A stretch of 33,027 nucleotides of DNA, taken from NCBI RefSeq assembly GCF_021026295.1, contig NZ_JAJNDA010000036.1:1-33027 (forward strand), written 5' to 3'. The translations under genes and the position numbers were made by a program. Source of the stretch: Actinomycetospora soli (GTDB taxonomy: Bacteria > Actinomycetota > Actinomycetes > Mycobacteriales > Pseudonocardiaceae). Below are positions 24,376 through 33,027 of the stretch, piece by piece (the stretch's first letter is position 1; every line of letters starts with the position of its first letter). The notes beneath the pieces were generated by a model. The model saw only the letters and a list, made by a program, of their open reading frames with translations, did no database searches and was not told where the DNA came from.

Positions 24376-25325
24376 TCGTGTCGTCGGGAGACGGAGCGGA
24401 GCGGAGCTCGACCATCGTGTCCGCCGGCGAGGCGCTCGTCGACCTCGTCCCGATCGAGCAGCGGCCCCTGGCTCCGCTCGCGCCGCGCCTGGGCGGCGGG
24501 CCGTACAACGTCGCGGTCGGGCTCGGCCGGCTCGAGGTACCGACGGCGATGCTGACGCGGCTCTCGAGCGACGCGTTCGGCGACGCGCTCGTCGACCGGC
24601 TCACCGACTCCGGGGTGCGGACGGACCTGCTCCAGCGCGGCGACGAGCCGACCACGCTCGCCGTCGTGACCGTCGACGAGGTGGGCCACGCCCGCTACTC
24701 CTTCCACGTCGAGGGGACGGCCGACCGGCTGGTCGCCGATCCCGGCGAACCGGAGATGGCCGCGCTCGCCGTCGGGACCCTCTCCCTGCTCCTGGAGCCG
24801 GGCGCCTCGATGTACACCGAGCTCGCCCGGCGGGCGGCCGCGGCCGGGACGTTCGTCAGCCTCGACCCGAACATCCGCCCGGCCCTCGTCGGCGACGCGG
24901 AGGTCGTCCGGGCCCGGCTGGACGCGATCGCGGCCGTCGCGGGGCTGGTCAAGCTCTCCGACGAGGACGCCGCCTGGTGGGGCCGCGAGCCGGCGGAGCT
25001 GCTCGCGGCGGGCGCCGGGGCGGTGGTGGTCACCCGCGGCGCCGAGGGCCTCCGGGCGTTCACGACGACGGGTGTGGTCGAGGTGCCCGCCGACACCTCC
25101 CGTCCCGTGGTGGACACGATCGGCGCGGGGGACTCGGTGCACGCCGCGCTGCTGGCCCACCTGCACGACCACGACCGGCTCGACCGGGCGGCGGTCGCGG
25201 CGATGTCGGCCGACGACTGGCGCGCGGCGCTGGAGTTCGCCGCGCGCGTCGCCGGGTGGACCTGCTCGCGCGCGGGCGCGGAGCCGCCGACCCGGGCGGA
25301 GTTGACCCACCCACCGGAATCGTGA
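24372..25325 (+). CDS. PfkB family carbohydrate kinase (fructokinase-like)
   Basis: A 317-residue ribokinase-fold kinase. The substrate-binding GG motif is LGGGPYNVAVGLGRLEV (about 46-62), followed by LSSDAFGDALVDRLTDSGV. VSLDPNIRPALV is near 169, the ATP region is VVVTRGAEGLRAF and the catalytic loop DTIGAGDSVHAALLAHL has its GAGD Asp near residue 254. The pattern is closest to fructokinase-like members, although the usual F after GAGDS is V. A 13-residue N-terminal extension precedes the first strand, so a start at a downstream codon (TIVSAGEAL) is possible, but ATG 24372 overlaps the epimerase stop as ATGA. Natural partner: the upstream aldose epimerase. Confidence 0.9.
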   Translation: MIVSSGDGAERSSTIVSAGEALVDLVPIEQRPLAPLAPRLGGGPYNVAVGLGRLEVPTAMLTRLSSDAFGDALVDRLTDSGVRTDLLQRGDEPTTLAVVTVDEVGHARYSFHVEGTADRLVADPGEPEMAALAVGTLSLLLEPGASMYTELARRAAAAGTFVSLDPNIRPALVGDAEVVRARLDAIAAVAGLVKLSDEDAAWWGREPAELLAAGAGAVVVTRGAEGLRAFTTTGVVEVPADTSRPVVDTIGAGDSVHAALLAHLHDHDRLDRAAVAAMSADDWRAALEFAARVAGWTCSRAGAEPPTRAELTHPPES

Positions 25326-25531
25326 CCGGTGCCACGGGCGACGACACCGTTTCCCGTGCTGCGGTGATCGCCGCGTGAGCGCTACGGTTCGCCCAGCGTA
25401 CGACGCCCCAACACCCGCGGGAGTTCGCCTCGGGCTGACGCCGGAGCCGGCGCGGGGACCGACCGTCCCCGCCCCGACGACCGGTGTCGGTCCTCCCTCC
25501 CGCACGAAGAAGCGTGAGAGGGATGCATTCG

Positions 25532-26833
<1,302 letters not shown>

Positions 26834-26842
26834 TCCCGTTCC

Positions 26843-26895
26843 CGAGCGAAGGGCCCCTCCGGTCGATCTATTCGACCGGTGGGGCCCTTCGCTCG
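26843..26895. terminator. Strong long hairpin after gltA
   Basis: A 15-bp perfect outer stem (CGAGCGAAGGGCCCC with GGGGCCCTTCGCTCG), one T-T mismatch, an 8-bp inner stem (CCGGTCGA/TCGACCGG) and a 5-nt loop. It starts 10 nt after the citrate synthase stop. No U-tract follows. It should insulate gltA from the photolyase gene downstream. Confidence 0.85.
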
Positions 26896-26939
26896 TGTCC
26901 CGGGGGCTTCCCGACGACGGGTGCGGGTACCTGTCCGGC

Positions 26940-28313
26940 ATGGCTTCCGCGACCTCCACCGCCGTCGTCTGGTTCCGCCGCGACCTGCGGGTGCGCGACC
27001 AGCCGACGTTCCTGGCCGCGAAGGAGCGCGCCGACCGGGCGCTCGCCCTGTTCGTCCTCGACCCGACGCTGCTGGAGCCGGCCGGGCCGCGCCGCACGGC
27101 GTTCCTCTTCCGCTGCCTGCGCGCGCTCGACGAGGACCTCGGCGGCCGGCTGCTCGTGGTGAAGGGCGACCCGGCCGACGTCGTCCCGCGGATCGCCCGG
27201 GCGGTCGGCGCGGACTCCGTGCACGTCGCCGCCGACTTCGGGCCCTACGGGCGGCAGCGCGACGAGGCGGTGGAGAAGGCGCTGGGCGACGTCGAGCTGG
27301 TGCGCTCCGGCTCCCCGTACCTGACCGAGCCGGGCACGATCACGAAGTCCGACGGCGACCCGTACAAGGTGTTCACCCCGTTCTCCAGGGAGTGGACGAA
27401 GCGGATCCGCGACAGCGCGCCCGCGGACACCGACGCGCGGACGCTGGACTGGATGGACCCGTCGGACAAGGACGGCGGCCCCCGCGCGGTGAAGGTCCCC
27501 GACGACCCGGCCGTCGACGCCGAGCTGCCCGAGGCCGGGGAGACGGCCGCCCACGAGCAGTGGGAGGCGTTCGTCGACGAGCACCTCACCGACTACGACG
27601 ACACGCGCGATCGCCCCGACAAGCCGGGCACGAGCCGGATGAGCGTCCACCTCAAGTACGGCACGGTGCACCCGCGCACCCTGCTCGCCGACGCGCGCGG
27701 CGACGGCAAGGGCGCGACCTCGTACCGCAACGAGCTGTGCTTCCGCGACTTCTACGGCCACGTGCTCTGGTGGTTCCCGCGCAGCGCCCGGGAGAACTTC
27801 GACCCGAAGTTCGACCACATCCCGCTCGACTCCGGGAAGGAGGCCGACGAGAAGTTCGCGGCGTGGCAGGAGGGCCGCACCGGCTTCCCGGCCATCGACG
27901 CGGCGATGCGCCAGCTGCAGGGCGAGGCGTGGATGCACAACCGGATGCGGATGGCCGTCGCGTCGTTCCTCGTCAAGGACCTGCACCTGCCGTGGTGGCG
28001 CGGAGCGGAGCACTTCATGAACCTGCTGGTCGACGGCGACCTCGCCTCCAACCAGCACGGCTGGCAGTGGGCGGCCGGCACCGGGACGGACGCGGCGCCC
28101 TACTTCCGCGTGTTCAACCCGGTGACCCAGGGGGAGCGGTTCGACCCGCAGGGCGACTACGTGCGGCGCTGGGTGCCGGAGCTGGCCGGGATCGAGGGCA
28201 AGAAGGTGCACCAGCCCTGGAAGCTGCCCGACCCGCCGTCGGGATATCCCGCGCCGATCGTGGACCACAAGGCCGAGCGCCAGGAGGCGCTCACCCGGTT
28301 CAACGCCCTGTGA
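26940..28313 (+). CDS. phr: Deoxyribodipyrimidine photolyase (cryptochrome/photolyase family)
   Basis: A 457-residue flavoprotein that splits UV-induced pyrimidine dimers with light. The N-terminal antenna domain starts VVWFRRDLRVRDQPTFLAAK and includes ALFVLDPTLLEPAGPRR. The FAD-binding half has GTSRMSVHLKYGTVHPRTLL (about 236-255), SYRNELCFRDFYGHVLWWFP, TGFPAIDAAMRQLQGEAWMH (about 318-337), NRMRMAVASFLVKDLHLPWW, and DGDLASNQHGWQWAAGTGTDAAPYF (split here as DGDLASNQHGW and QWAAGTGTDAAPYF), the class I CPD photolyase signature with Trp residues for electron transfer. ATG 26940 is 6 nt after TACCTG and may be leaderless. It overlaps the convergent ABC permease gene by 14 nt. Confidence 0.93.
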   Translation: MASATSTAVVWFRRDLRVRDQPTFLAAKERADRALALFVLDPTLLEPAGPRRTAFLFRCLRALDEDLGGRLLVVKGDPADVVPRIARAVGADSVHVAADFGPYGRQRDEAVEKALGDVELVRSGSPYLTEPGTITKSDGDPYKVFTPFSREWTKRIRDSAPADTDARTLDWMDPSDKDGGPRAVKVPDDPAVDAELPEAGETAAHEQWEAFVDEHLTDYDDTRDRPDKPGTSRMSVHLKYGTVHPRTLLADARGDGKGATSYRNELCFRDFYGHVLWWFPRSARENFDPKFDHIPLDSGKEADEKFAAWQEGRTGFPAIDAAMRQLQGEAWMHNRMRMAVASFLVKDLHLPWWRGAEHFMNLLVDGDLASNQHGWQWAAGTGTDAAPYFRVFNPVTQGERFDPQGDYVRRWVPELAGIEGKKVHQPWKLPDPPSGYPAPIVDHKAERQEALTRFNAL

Positions 28314-29469
28314 GGGCCTCCCGCCACGACACCCGCGCGCCGGTGCGCAGCACCGAGCGGGCGTAGATCCGGCCGCCGAGCCAGAGCACGAGCGCAGTGA
28401 ACGCCGCGGTCAGGACGAAGGCGAGCGCCACCTGCCAGACCGGGACGCCGCCGAGCGCGATGCGGGCCGGCATCACCAGCGGGGTCCACGGCGGGATCAG
28501 CGACAGCACCGTCAGGGCGGTCGAGGTGGGGGCCGAGAGCACCAGGTTGAACCCGGCGATGAAGCCGATGAGCACGACGATCGACACCGGCGTCAGCACG
28601 CTCTGCGTGTCCTCCTGACGCGACACCAGCGAGCCGAGCGCGGCGTAGACCGTCGCGTACAGCGTGAACCCGAGCAGGTACCAGACCAGCACCGAGACGA
28701 GCGTCCCCGTGATCCCCGCCCCGGCGACGAGGAGCCCGGCCGTCCCGGCGACGGCGAGTCCCGCCCCGGTCAGCACGACCAGCTGCAACAACCCCACCGC
28801 ACCGAGCCCGAGCACCTTGCCGAGCAGCAGCTGCCATGGCCGGACCGTGGCCAGCACGAGCTCGACCACCCGGCTGGCCTTCTCCTCCACCACGCCCTGC
28901 GCCACCATCGCGCCGTAGGTCTGGATGGAGAAGAACAGCAGGAACGCGCCGAACGCCCCGAGGCCGATCCGCAGGCCCTGCGCCGGGTCGTCCGGCCGCG
29001 CGGCGACGACGACGGGTTCCGCGGCCGCGACGGCGGCATCGCCGGCCGCCGGATCGGGCAGGAGTTGCTGCTGCGCGAGCAGTGTCGTCGCGACGGTGAC
29101 GACGGACCCGGTGCCGCTGCCGAGCGAGCGGTCGACGTCGACCCGGGGCCGCGTCGGCGGACCGGACAGCGCCGCGTCGGCGTCCCCGGTGGCGACGAGT
29201 GCCCGGCCGGCCGCGGCGTCGGCGACCGGGAGCACCCGCACGATCCGCCCCTGGTCGTCGGCGGCCAGGCGCAGCGACGGGGTGATCGCCTCGGTCTCCG
29301 GGGCGACGGCGATCGTCGAGGTGCCGGAGTCGCCGCCCGGGTCGATCGAGGAGACGAACAGCGAGTAGCCCACGAGGATCAGCAGGATCACGGCGGTCGA
29401 GACGACGAACGCCCGGCCGCGGACCCGGGCGAGGAACTCGCGGCGGGTGATGAGCAGGACGGTCCTCAT
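28300..29469 (-). CDS. ABC-2 type permease (NatB-like)
   Basis: A 389-residue permease of an ABC exporter, NatB/sodium-efflux-like. It has one N-terminal helix (about 20-42, VVSTAVILLILVGYSLFVSS), a large extracytoplasmic domain (about 45-170, PETEAITPSLRLAADDQGRI and onward), then a cluster of about five or six helices, with VAQGVVEEKASRVVELVLAT (about 199-218) being the signature of this permease group. ATG 29469 overlaps the stop of the ATPase gene (ATGA), giving a two-gene operon. Substrate could be Na+, a drug or a peptide; no evidence decides. The 3' end overlaps the photolyase gene by 14 nt. Confidence 0.88.
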   Translation of the reverse strand: MRTVLLITRREFLARVRGRAFVVSTAVILLILVGYSLFVSSIDPGGDSGTSTIAVAPETEAITPSLRLAADDQGRIVRVLPVADAAAGRALVATGDADAALSGPPTRPRVDVDRSLGSGTGSVVTVATTLLAQQQLLPDPAAGDAAVAAAEPVVVAARPDDPAQGLRIGLGAFGAFLLFFSIQTYGAMVAQGVVEEKASRVVELVLATVRPWQLLLGKVLGLGAVGLLQLVVLTGAGLAVAGTAGLLVAGAGITGTLVSVLVWYLLGFTLYATVYAALGSLVSRQEDTQSVLTPVSIVVLIGFIAGFNLVLSAPTSTALTVLSLIPPWTPLVMPARIALGGVPVWQVALAFVLTAAFTALVLWLGGRIYARSVLRTGARVSWREALTGR

Positions 29470-30410
29470 GCGGCCGCCCGCTCGCCGACCGCTTCCCGGA
29501 ACAGCTCGGTGAGCGACGGCCGGCGGTGCGTGAACTCGTGCACCGGGCCGGTGGCGAGAGCGGCCCGCAGGAGCGCCTGGTCGTCGGCGCCGGCGTCGAG
29601 GGTGACGACGGTGCGGCCGTGCTCGACGCGGCTCGCCGTGACCCCGGGGACGGCGTCCGCCCAGCCGGCCACGGCGTCGGGGGCGTGGACGACCACGGTG
29701 GACGCCCCCGAGGCGTCGCCGGCCCGGAGCTCGTCGACCCGCCCCCGGGCGACGAGCGTGCCGTCGCGGACGATCCCGACCCGGTCGCACAGCCGCTCGA
29801 CCAGATCGAGCTGGTGGGAGGAGAACACGACGGGCGCCCCGGCGTCGCAGCGTTCCCGCAGGACGGCGCTCATGACGTCCACCGCCACCGGGTCCAGCCC
29901 GGAGAACGGCTCGTCGAGCACGAGGACGTCCGGTTCGTGGACGAGTGCGGCCGCGAGCTGGACGCGCTGCTGGTTCCCGAGGCTGAGCTTCTGCACCTCC
30001 TCGCCGGCCCGGTCGGCGATCCCGAGGCGTTCGGTCCAGCGCTGCGCGCTGGCCTTCGCGTCGGCGGCGCCCAGACCGTGCAGCTCCGCGAGGTAGCGCA
30101 GCTGCTCGCCCACCGCCATCTTCGGGTAGAGGCCGCGCTCCTCGGGCATGTAGCCGATCCGGCGGCGTCGGGCCGCGTCGATCGGCCGCCCGTCGAGGCG
30201 CACCTCGCCGGCGTCGGCGGCGAGCACGCCGAGCACGATCCGCATCGTCGTCGTCTTGCCCGCACCGTTCGCGCCGACGAACCCGAACAGCTCGCCCGGC
30301 TGCACCGAGAAGGTCATGTCGTGCAGCGCCCGGACCGCGCCGTACCGCTTCGACACGCCGTCGATCTCGAGCACCTGATCACTGTCCCGGCCCCCCGACG
30401 GGCTGTCCAC
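29466..30410 (-). CDS. ABC transporter ATP-binding protein (NatA-like)
   Basis: A 314-residue ATPase that drives the permease encoded just downstream. Walker A GANGAGKTTTMRIV is at about 49-62, the Q-loop region GYMPEERGLYPKMAVGEQLR at about 86-105, the signature LSLGNQQRVQLAAALVHEP at about 143-161, Walker B DVLVLDEPFSGLDPVAVDV at about 162-180 and the switch FSSHQLDLVERLCD at about 195-208. A C-terminal regulatory domain follows (about 220-314). The GxQQR form of the signature with GYMPEERGLYP is typical of NatA/YhaQ types. The start is GTG 30410; GTG 30374, directly before LEIDGVSKRYG, is a credible alternative. Confidence 0.92.
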   Translation of the reverse strand: MDSPSGGRDSDQVLEIDGVSKRYGAVRALHDMTFSVQPGELFGFVGANGAGKTTTMRIVLGVLAADAGEVRLDGRPIDAARRRRIGYMPEERGLYPKMAVGEQLRYLAELHGLGAADAKASAQRWTERLGIADRAGEEVQKLSLGNQQRVQLAAALVHEPDVLVLDEPFSGLDPVAVDVMSAVLRERCDAGAPVVFSSHQLDLVERLCDRVGIVRDGTLVARGRVDELRAGDASGASTVVVHAPDAVAGWADAVPGVTASRVEHGRTVVTLDAGADDQALLRAALATGPVHEFTHRRPSLTELFREAVGERAAA

Positions 30411-30531
30411 TCCGGGCCCGCCACCCGATCGTGATCAGGTCGAACCCGGGCGGGTGCTGGAGTGATCGGCTGCGCATCGAGCAGCATGACCGGGCCGGGG
30501 GTCCGTGGTTCACGTGGGGCGGGGGTGGGGG

Positions 30532-31071
30532 ATGCGGCTGCTGGTCGTGCTCGTCGTGACCGTCGCGCTGCTCGCCGCCGCGGCCCCGCTCGCGATCACT
30601 CAGGCGCCGCGCCTGCAGTCGCCGGTGCTCGCGCTCGTCGCGTTCGCCGTCGCCGGGATCGCCCTGCTCGCGGGCCTCGCGCTGCTCGCCCGGGCCGCCC
30701 TGCTGCTGCGTCGGTCCCGGGCGGTTCCCGACGGCGGGTCGGTGCCGGAGGAGCAGCCGCCCGCGGGGGAGCAGTCGCCTGCGGAGGAGCAGCCGCCCGC
30801 GGACGAGTCCGTGACCGAGCCGCGTCCGGGCCCCGACCGCATCGTCCTCGTCCCGACGGCGGGTCGGCTCGCTGTCTCGGTGCCCGTCACCGTGCTCCCG
30901 CCGCGGCACGCGCGCGACGACGAGGACGCGACCGATCAGGGGTCGGGGGAGGCGTCCGACCAGGAGCCGGTCACCGTCGGCCAGTCCGACGGGGGCGGGG
31001 AGTCCCAGAGCCAGGCCCAGGCGAGCTCGGCCTTCGCCGCGCGGTACACGACCACGCGTTCCCGCCGGTAG
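30532..31071 (+). CDS. Hypothetical membrane protein with Pro/Glu-rich tail
   Basis: A 179-residue protein of unknown function. Two hydrophobic helices (about 2-22, RLLVVLVVTVALLAAAAPLA, and 30-60, LALVAFAVAGIALLAGLALL) are followed by Arg-rich RRSRAVPD and a low-complexity tail with imperfect repeats (EEQPPAGEQSP, EEQPPADE). ATG 30532 follows a G-rich run that can act as a ribosome site. The first 130 codons have strong actinobacterial third-position G/C, supporting a real gene. The last 45 codons overlap the convergent cyclotransferase-like gene for 136 nt, where the minus-strand frame is the conserved one, so the C-terminus may be a run-on. It is divergent from the ABC ATPase gene. Confidence 0.5.
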   Translation: MRLLVVLVVTVALLAAAAPLAITQAPRLQSPVLALVAFAVAGIALLAGLALLARAALLLRRSRAVPDGGSVPEEQPPAGEQSPAEEQPPADESVTEPRPGPDRIVLVPTAGRLAVSVPVTVLPPRHARDDEDATDQGSGEASDQEPVTVGQSDGGGESQSQAQASSAFAARYTTTRSRR

Positions 31072-32129
31072 TCCGGACCCTCGTAGGCGTCGAGCGCCGG
31101 CAGGGCCCGGGCCGGGTCGGCGAGCGTGACGACGTGCCCGCGGGCGGTACCCGGTCCCGCGACGAGAGCCGGGTAGCCGTGGCCGGTGTCGTACACCTGC
31201 CCGCGTGCGACGGCGGGTGCGGTCTCCCGGGCGGCCGACGCGAGCCGCCACCACGCGGACGCCCCCGGCTGCAGGGTGCCGTAGACGAAGACCCGGTCCG
31301 GCCACGACCGCGGGTCGGGACAGCCGTCGGGGACCACGGTGGCCGCACCGTCCGGGACCTCCGCGGGCTCGCCGGTCAGGTGCCGCGCGTCGTCCTGGGC
31401 CACGTCGCGGACCCGCACCGGGGCGCCGTCGACGAGCAGGGGCGCGCGGACCGGGGACGCCGGCCAGTACGCGAGCACCGGGTCGAGCCGCACGCCCCGC
31501 TCGTCGAGCACGGTGGACGCGTGCACCCACGCCATGTCGTAGCGGGCGCCCCGCCCCTCGCACCGGTCGAGCACGGCGACCTGCTCGGGGGTGGCCAGCC
31601 AGACGTGGTGGCTCTCCGGTGCCAACAATGCGTCACTGCCGGCACTGGACGCCAGCAACTCCACATCGTCGGCCTCGAGCCTCCGGCCGACCGACGATGT
31701 GGCTTTCCTGGCGCTGGGTGCAAGCAGTGACGCATTGCTGTCACCGGCAGAGGTGACCGCCAGCGTCGCCGGGCGCGCGTCGTCCCGGACACGGAGCCCG
31801 GCCGCCCACACCGCGGCGACCCCCGACACCGTCACGCGCAGCGCCACGACCGGCCCGCGCAGACCGAGCTCGCGGCGCAACCAGGTGATCTTCGACGGGC
31901 AGGCGTTCGAGCCGTAGGCCAGGACCGGTACCCGCGCGGCGAGCGGGACGTCGAGGAGGTCGTCGATGCCGACCGCACCGACCCGCCGGCCGCCGCGGCA
32001 CCCGTCGTCGGGAACGAGCTCGTGGGTGAGCCCGTCGTCGTGCAGGAACGAGGTCCCCGGCACGACCCCGGGGTAGGGGTCGGCCGGGAACCGCGTGTCG
32101 GGCAGGCCTATTCCTTGGCCTTCTTCCAC
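30936..32129 (-). CDS. Double gamma-glutamylcyclotransferase-fold protein with an inserted palindromic segment
   Basis: A roughly 397-residue protein with two GGCT-like domains, each opening with the YGS/YGT substrate loop: VLAYGSNACPSKITWLRREL in the N-terminal half and VFVYGTLQPGASAWWRL in the C-terminal half, ending LDAYEGPDYRRERVVVY. GGCT-fold enzymes release 5-oxoproline from gamma-glutamyl amines; activity here is unproven. Between RPATLAV and SHHVWLATPEQVAVLDRCEG lie about 44 residues encoded by the inverted repeat at 31616-31747, which look inserted. The start is uncertain: GTG 32129 overlaps the upstream hydrolase gene by 22 nt; CTG 32105 has a well-spaced AAGGA; GTG 32063 is also in frame. 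It is the last gene of the mscR operon. Confidence 0.78.
   Translation of the reverse strand: MEEGQGIGLPDTRFPADPYPGVVPGTSFLHDDGLTHELVPDDGCRGGRRVGAVGIDDLLDVPLAARVPVLAYGSNACPSKITWLRRELGLRGPVVALRVTVSGVAAVWAAGLRVRDDARPATLAVTSAGDSNASLLAPSARKATSSVGRRLEADDVELLASSAGSDALLAPESHHVWLATPEQVAVLDRCEGRGARYDMAWVHASTVLDERGVRLDPVLAYWPASPVRAPLLVDGAPVRVRDVAQDDARHLTGEPAEVPDGAATVVPDGCPDPRSWPDRVFVYGTLQPGASAWWRLASAARETAPAVARGQVYDTGHGYPALVAGPGTARGHVVTLADPARALPALDAYEGPDYRRERVVVYRAAKAELAWAWLWDSPPPSDWPTVTGSWSDASPDP
31616..31747. repeat. 132-nt imperfect inverted repeat in frame within a gene
   Basis: Arms 31616-31672 and 31691-31747 (57 nt each) pair at 46 of 57 positions without gaps, around an 18-nt loop. The outer ends are CCGGTG...CACCGG and an ATGCGTCACTG/CAGTGACGCAT block lies within. 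The total of 132 nt is exactly 44 codons and stays open in the host frame. Codons such as AAT, TCA, CTT, AAA, TTG and GCA are rare in the flanking gene, so the segment looks acquired. Confidence 0.88.
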
Positions 32130-32776
32130 TCCTCGAGGTGCGGCGACTCGTCGCCGATCTTCGTGTGGTCCCCGTGTCCGGTGCGCACGATCGTCTCGCC
32201 GGGCAGGGCGAACAGCTTGCGCTCGATCGACTCGAGGATCACCCCGTAGTCCGAGTACGACCGCCCGGTGGCGCCCGGCCCGCCCTGGAACAGGGTGTCG
32301 CCGGTGAAGACGACGCCGAGGTCGGGGGCGTAGAAGCACGTCGACCCGGGCGAGTGTCCGGGCGTGTGGATCATCTTCAGGTCGATCCCGGCGATCGTGA
32401 ACGTCTCGCCGTCCTCGAGCTGACCGTCCGGCTCGAGGTCGGGGTGGGTGAGGTCCCAGACCACCCGGTCCTCGGGGTTGAGCAGGATCGGCGCGTCGAG
32501 CGCCTTCGACAGCGCCGGCGCGGCGTTGACGTGGTCGTTGTGCGAGTGCGTGCACAGGATCGCGGTGACGTTGCGGTCGCCGACGGCCTTGCGGATGGCC
32601 TGGGCGTCGTGCGCCGCGTCGATGACGACGACCTCGCTGGAGTCCCCGAGGATCCAGACGTTGTTGTCGACGTCCCACGACCCGCCGTCGAGCTCGAACT
32701 TGCCCGAGGTGACGACGTTCTCGACGGGTCCGCCGTCGTTGACGCCGCTCCCGACCGTGTCTCCGTAGCCCACCAT
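32108..32776 (-). CDS. Metallo-beta-lactamase-fold hydrolase of the mycothiol-formaldehyde pathway type
   Basis: A 222-residue MBL-fold enzyme with the metal motif THSHNDH (about residues 76-82), TPGHSPGSTCFY (His near 140), GDTLFQGGPGATGRS (metal Asp about 159) and TGHGDHTKIGDE (last His). This is the glyoxalase II-like branch that hydrolyses thioesters. ATG 32776 directly abuts the stop of mscR (TAGATG), and the same pairing occurs in M. tuberculosis (Rv2259-Rv2260), so a likely role is hydrolysing S-formylmycothiol or a related mycothiol thioester after MscR acts. That substrate is inferred from context. The GGCT-like gene follows with overlap or a very short gap. Confidence 0.88.
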   Translation of the reverse strand: MVGYGDTVGSGVNDGGPVENVVTSGKFELDGGSWDVDNNVWILGDSSEVVVIDAAHDAQAIRKAVGDRNVTAILCTHSHNDHVNAAPALSKALDAPILLNPEDRVVWDLTHPDLEPDGQLEDGETFTIAGIDLKMIHTPGHSPGSTCFYAPDLGVVFTGDTLFQGGPGATGRSYSDYGVILESIERKLFALPGETIVRTGHGDHTKIGDESPHLEEWKKAKE

Positions 32777-33027
32777 CTAGAGGATCACCACCGAACGCAG
32801 CACGTCGCCGTGGTGCATCTTGTCGAAGGAGGCCTCGACGTCGTCGAGCGAGATCCGCTCGGTGACGAACTTGTCGAGGGGGAACCGGCCCTGCAGCGCG
32901 AGGTCGACCAGCATCGGGAAGTCGCGGCTGGGCAGGCAGTCGCCGTACCAGGACGAGCGCAGCGACCCGCCGTGGGAGAAGAACGGCTGGAAGTCGGCCT
33001 CGAGCTTCATGTCCGGCGACGGCACGC
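32777..33027 (-). CDS. mscR: S-(hydroxymethyl)mycothiol dehydrogenase, C-terminal part (runs off the window)
   Basis: Only the last 83 or so codons are inside the window; the gene continues beyond 33027. The segment [58 protein letters not shown] and [16 protein letters not shown] matches the C-terminus of MscR, a zinc- and NAD-dependent alcohol dehydrogenase. It oxidises the formaldehyde-mycothiol adduct to S-formylmycothiol and also acts on S-nitrosomycothiol. The catalytic zinc and NAD sites lie outside the window. The neighbouring MBL hydrolase supports the assignment. Other class III alcohol dehydrogenases are the alternative. Confidence 0.85.
   Translation of the reverse strand, partial: VPSPDMKLEADFQPFFSHGGSLRSSWYGDCLPSRDFPMLVDLALQGRFPLDKFVTERISLDDVEASFDKMHHGDVLRSVVIL

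Overview
The window comes from a very GC-rich actinobacterium, most likely a member of the Pseudonocardiaceae (Pseudonocardia or Actinomycetospora type). This rests on near-total G/C at third codon positions, many GTG starts, a cell-division regulator SepH, a mycothiol-dependent dehydrogenase, and a preserved gene block (MarR, TrmH methylase, DUF2537, SepH, SerC, citrate synthase) that resembles the Mycobacterium tuberculosis Rv0880-Rv0896 neighbourhood. The genus is inferred; no database search was possible.

Layout. 1-3054 is a decayed 13E12-type (DUF222/HNH) gene with a long Asp/Gly/Pro-rich repeat region. It carries frameshifts and is split by a complete IS3-family element (1191-2469) with terminal inverted repeats, a 4-bp target duplication and a canonically phased CCCAAAG frameshift heptamer between orfA and orfB. 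3065-6113 holds a DUF2530 membrane protein, an AzgA-type purine permease, and a sulfur module: a small RRHVD-type leader peptide followed by the dimethylsulfone monooxygenase sfnG. 6142-8051 (minus strand) is a two-gene membrane redox unit, a cytochrome b561-like/molybdopterin oxidoreductase fusion and a small membrane protein. Dodecin, an MFS exporter, a GCS2-type glutamate-cysteine ligase and a bifunctional nuclease follow. 12322-16743 is the conserved core: TrmH methylase, DUF2537, sepH, serC, pdxH. 16825-20124 is an MFS transporter, a membrane protein with a degenerate ATPase-like tail, and an APH-fold kinase. 20130-22417 is a divergent MarR/ABC-exporter pair with a three-half-site operator. 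22477-25325 is an alpha/beta hydrolase and a sugar operon (aldose epimerase plus PfkB kinase) behind a LacI-type palindrome. 25532-28313 is citrate synthase and DNA photolyase. 28300-30410 is an ABC-2 exporter pair. The end (30532-33027) is a small membrane protein and a minus-strand operon: mscR (partial), a metallo-beta-lactamase-fold hydrolase, and a double gamma-glutamylcyclotransferase-fold protein.

Most notable structures. (1) A 132-nt imperfect inverted repeat (57-nt arms) lies in frame inside the cyclotransferase-like gene, with codon use unlike its host; it looks like a protein-coding palindromic mobile element. (2) Two 40-bp perfect palindromes with the same core (GGTCGCTATAGCGACC) sit next to the stop codons of sfnG and pdxH. 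One also encodes the C-terminus of the convergent gene; the outer arm of the other overlaps the next promoter. (3) There is an unannotated-size leader peptide in front of sfnG. (4) A recurrent TANNNT box 6-8 nt before start codons suggests that many genes here are leaderless. No CRISPR array, rRNA or tRNA gene was recognised.
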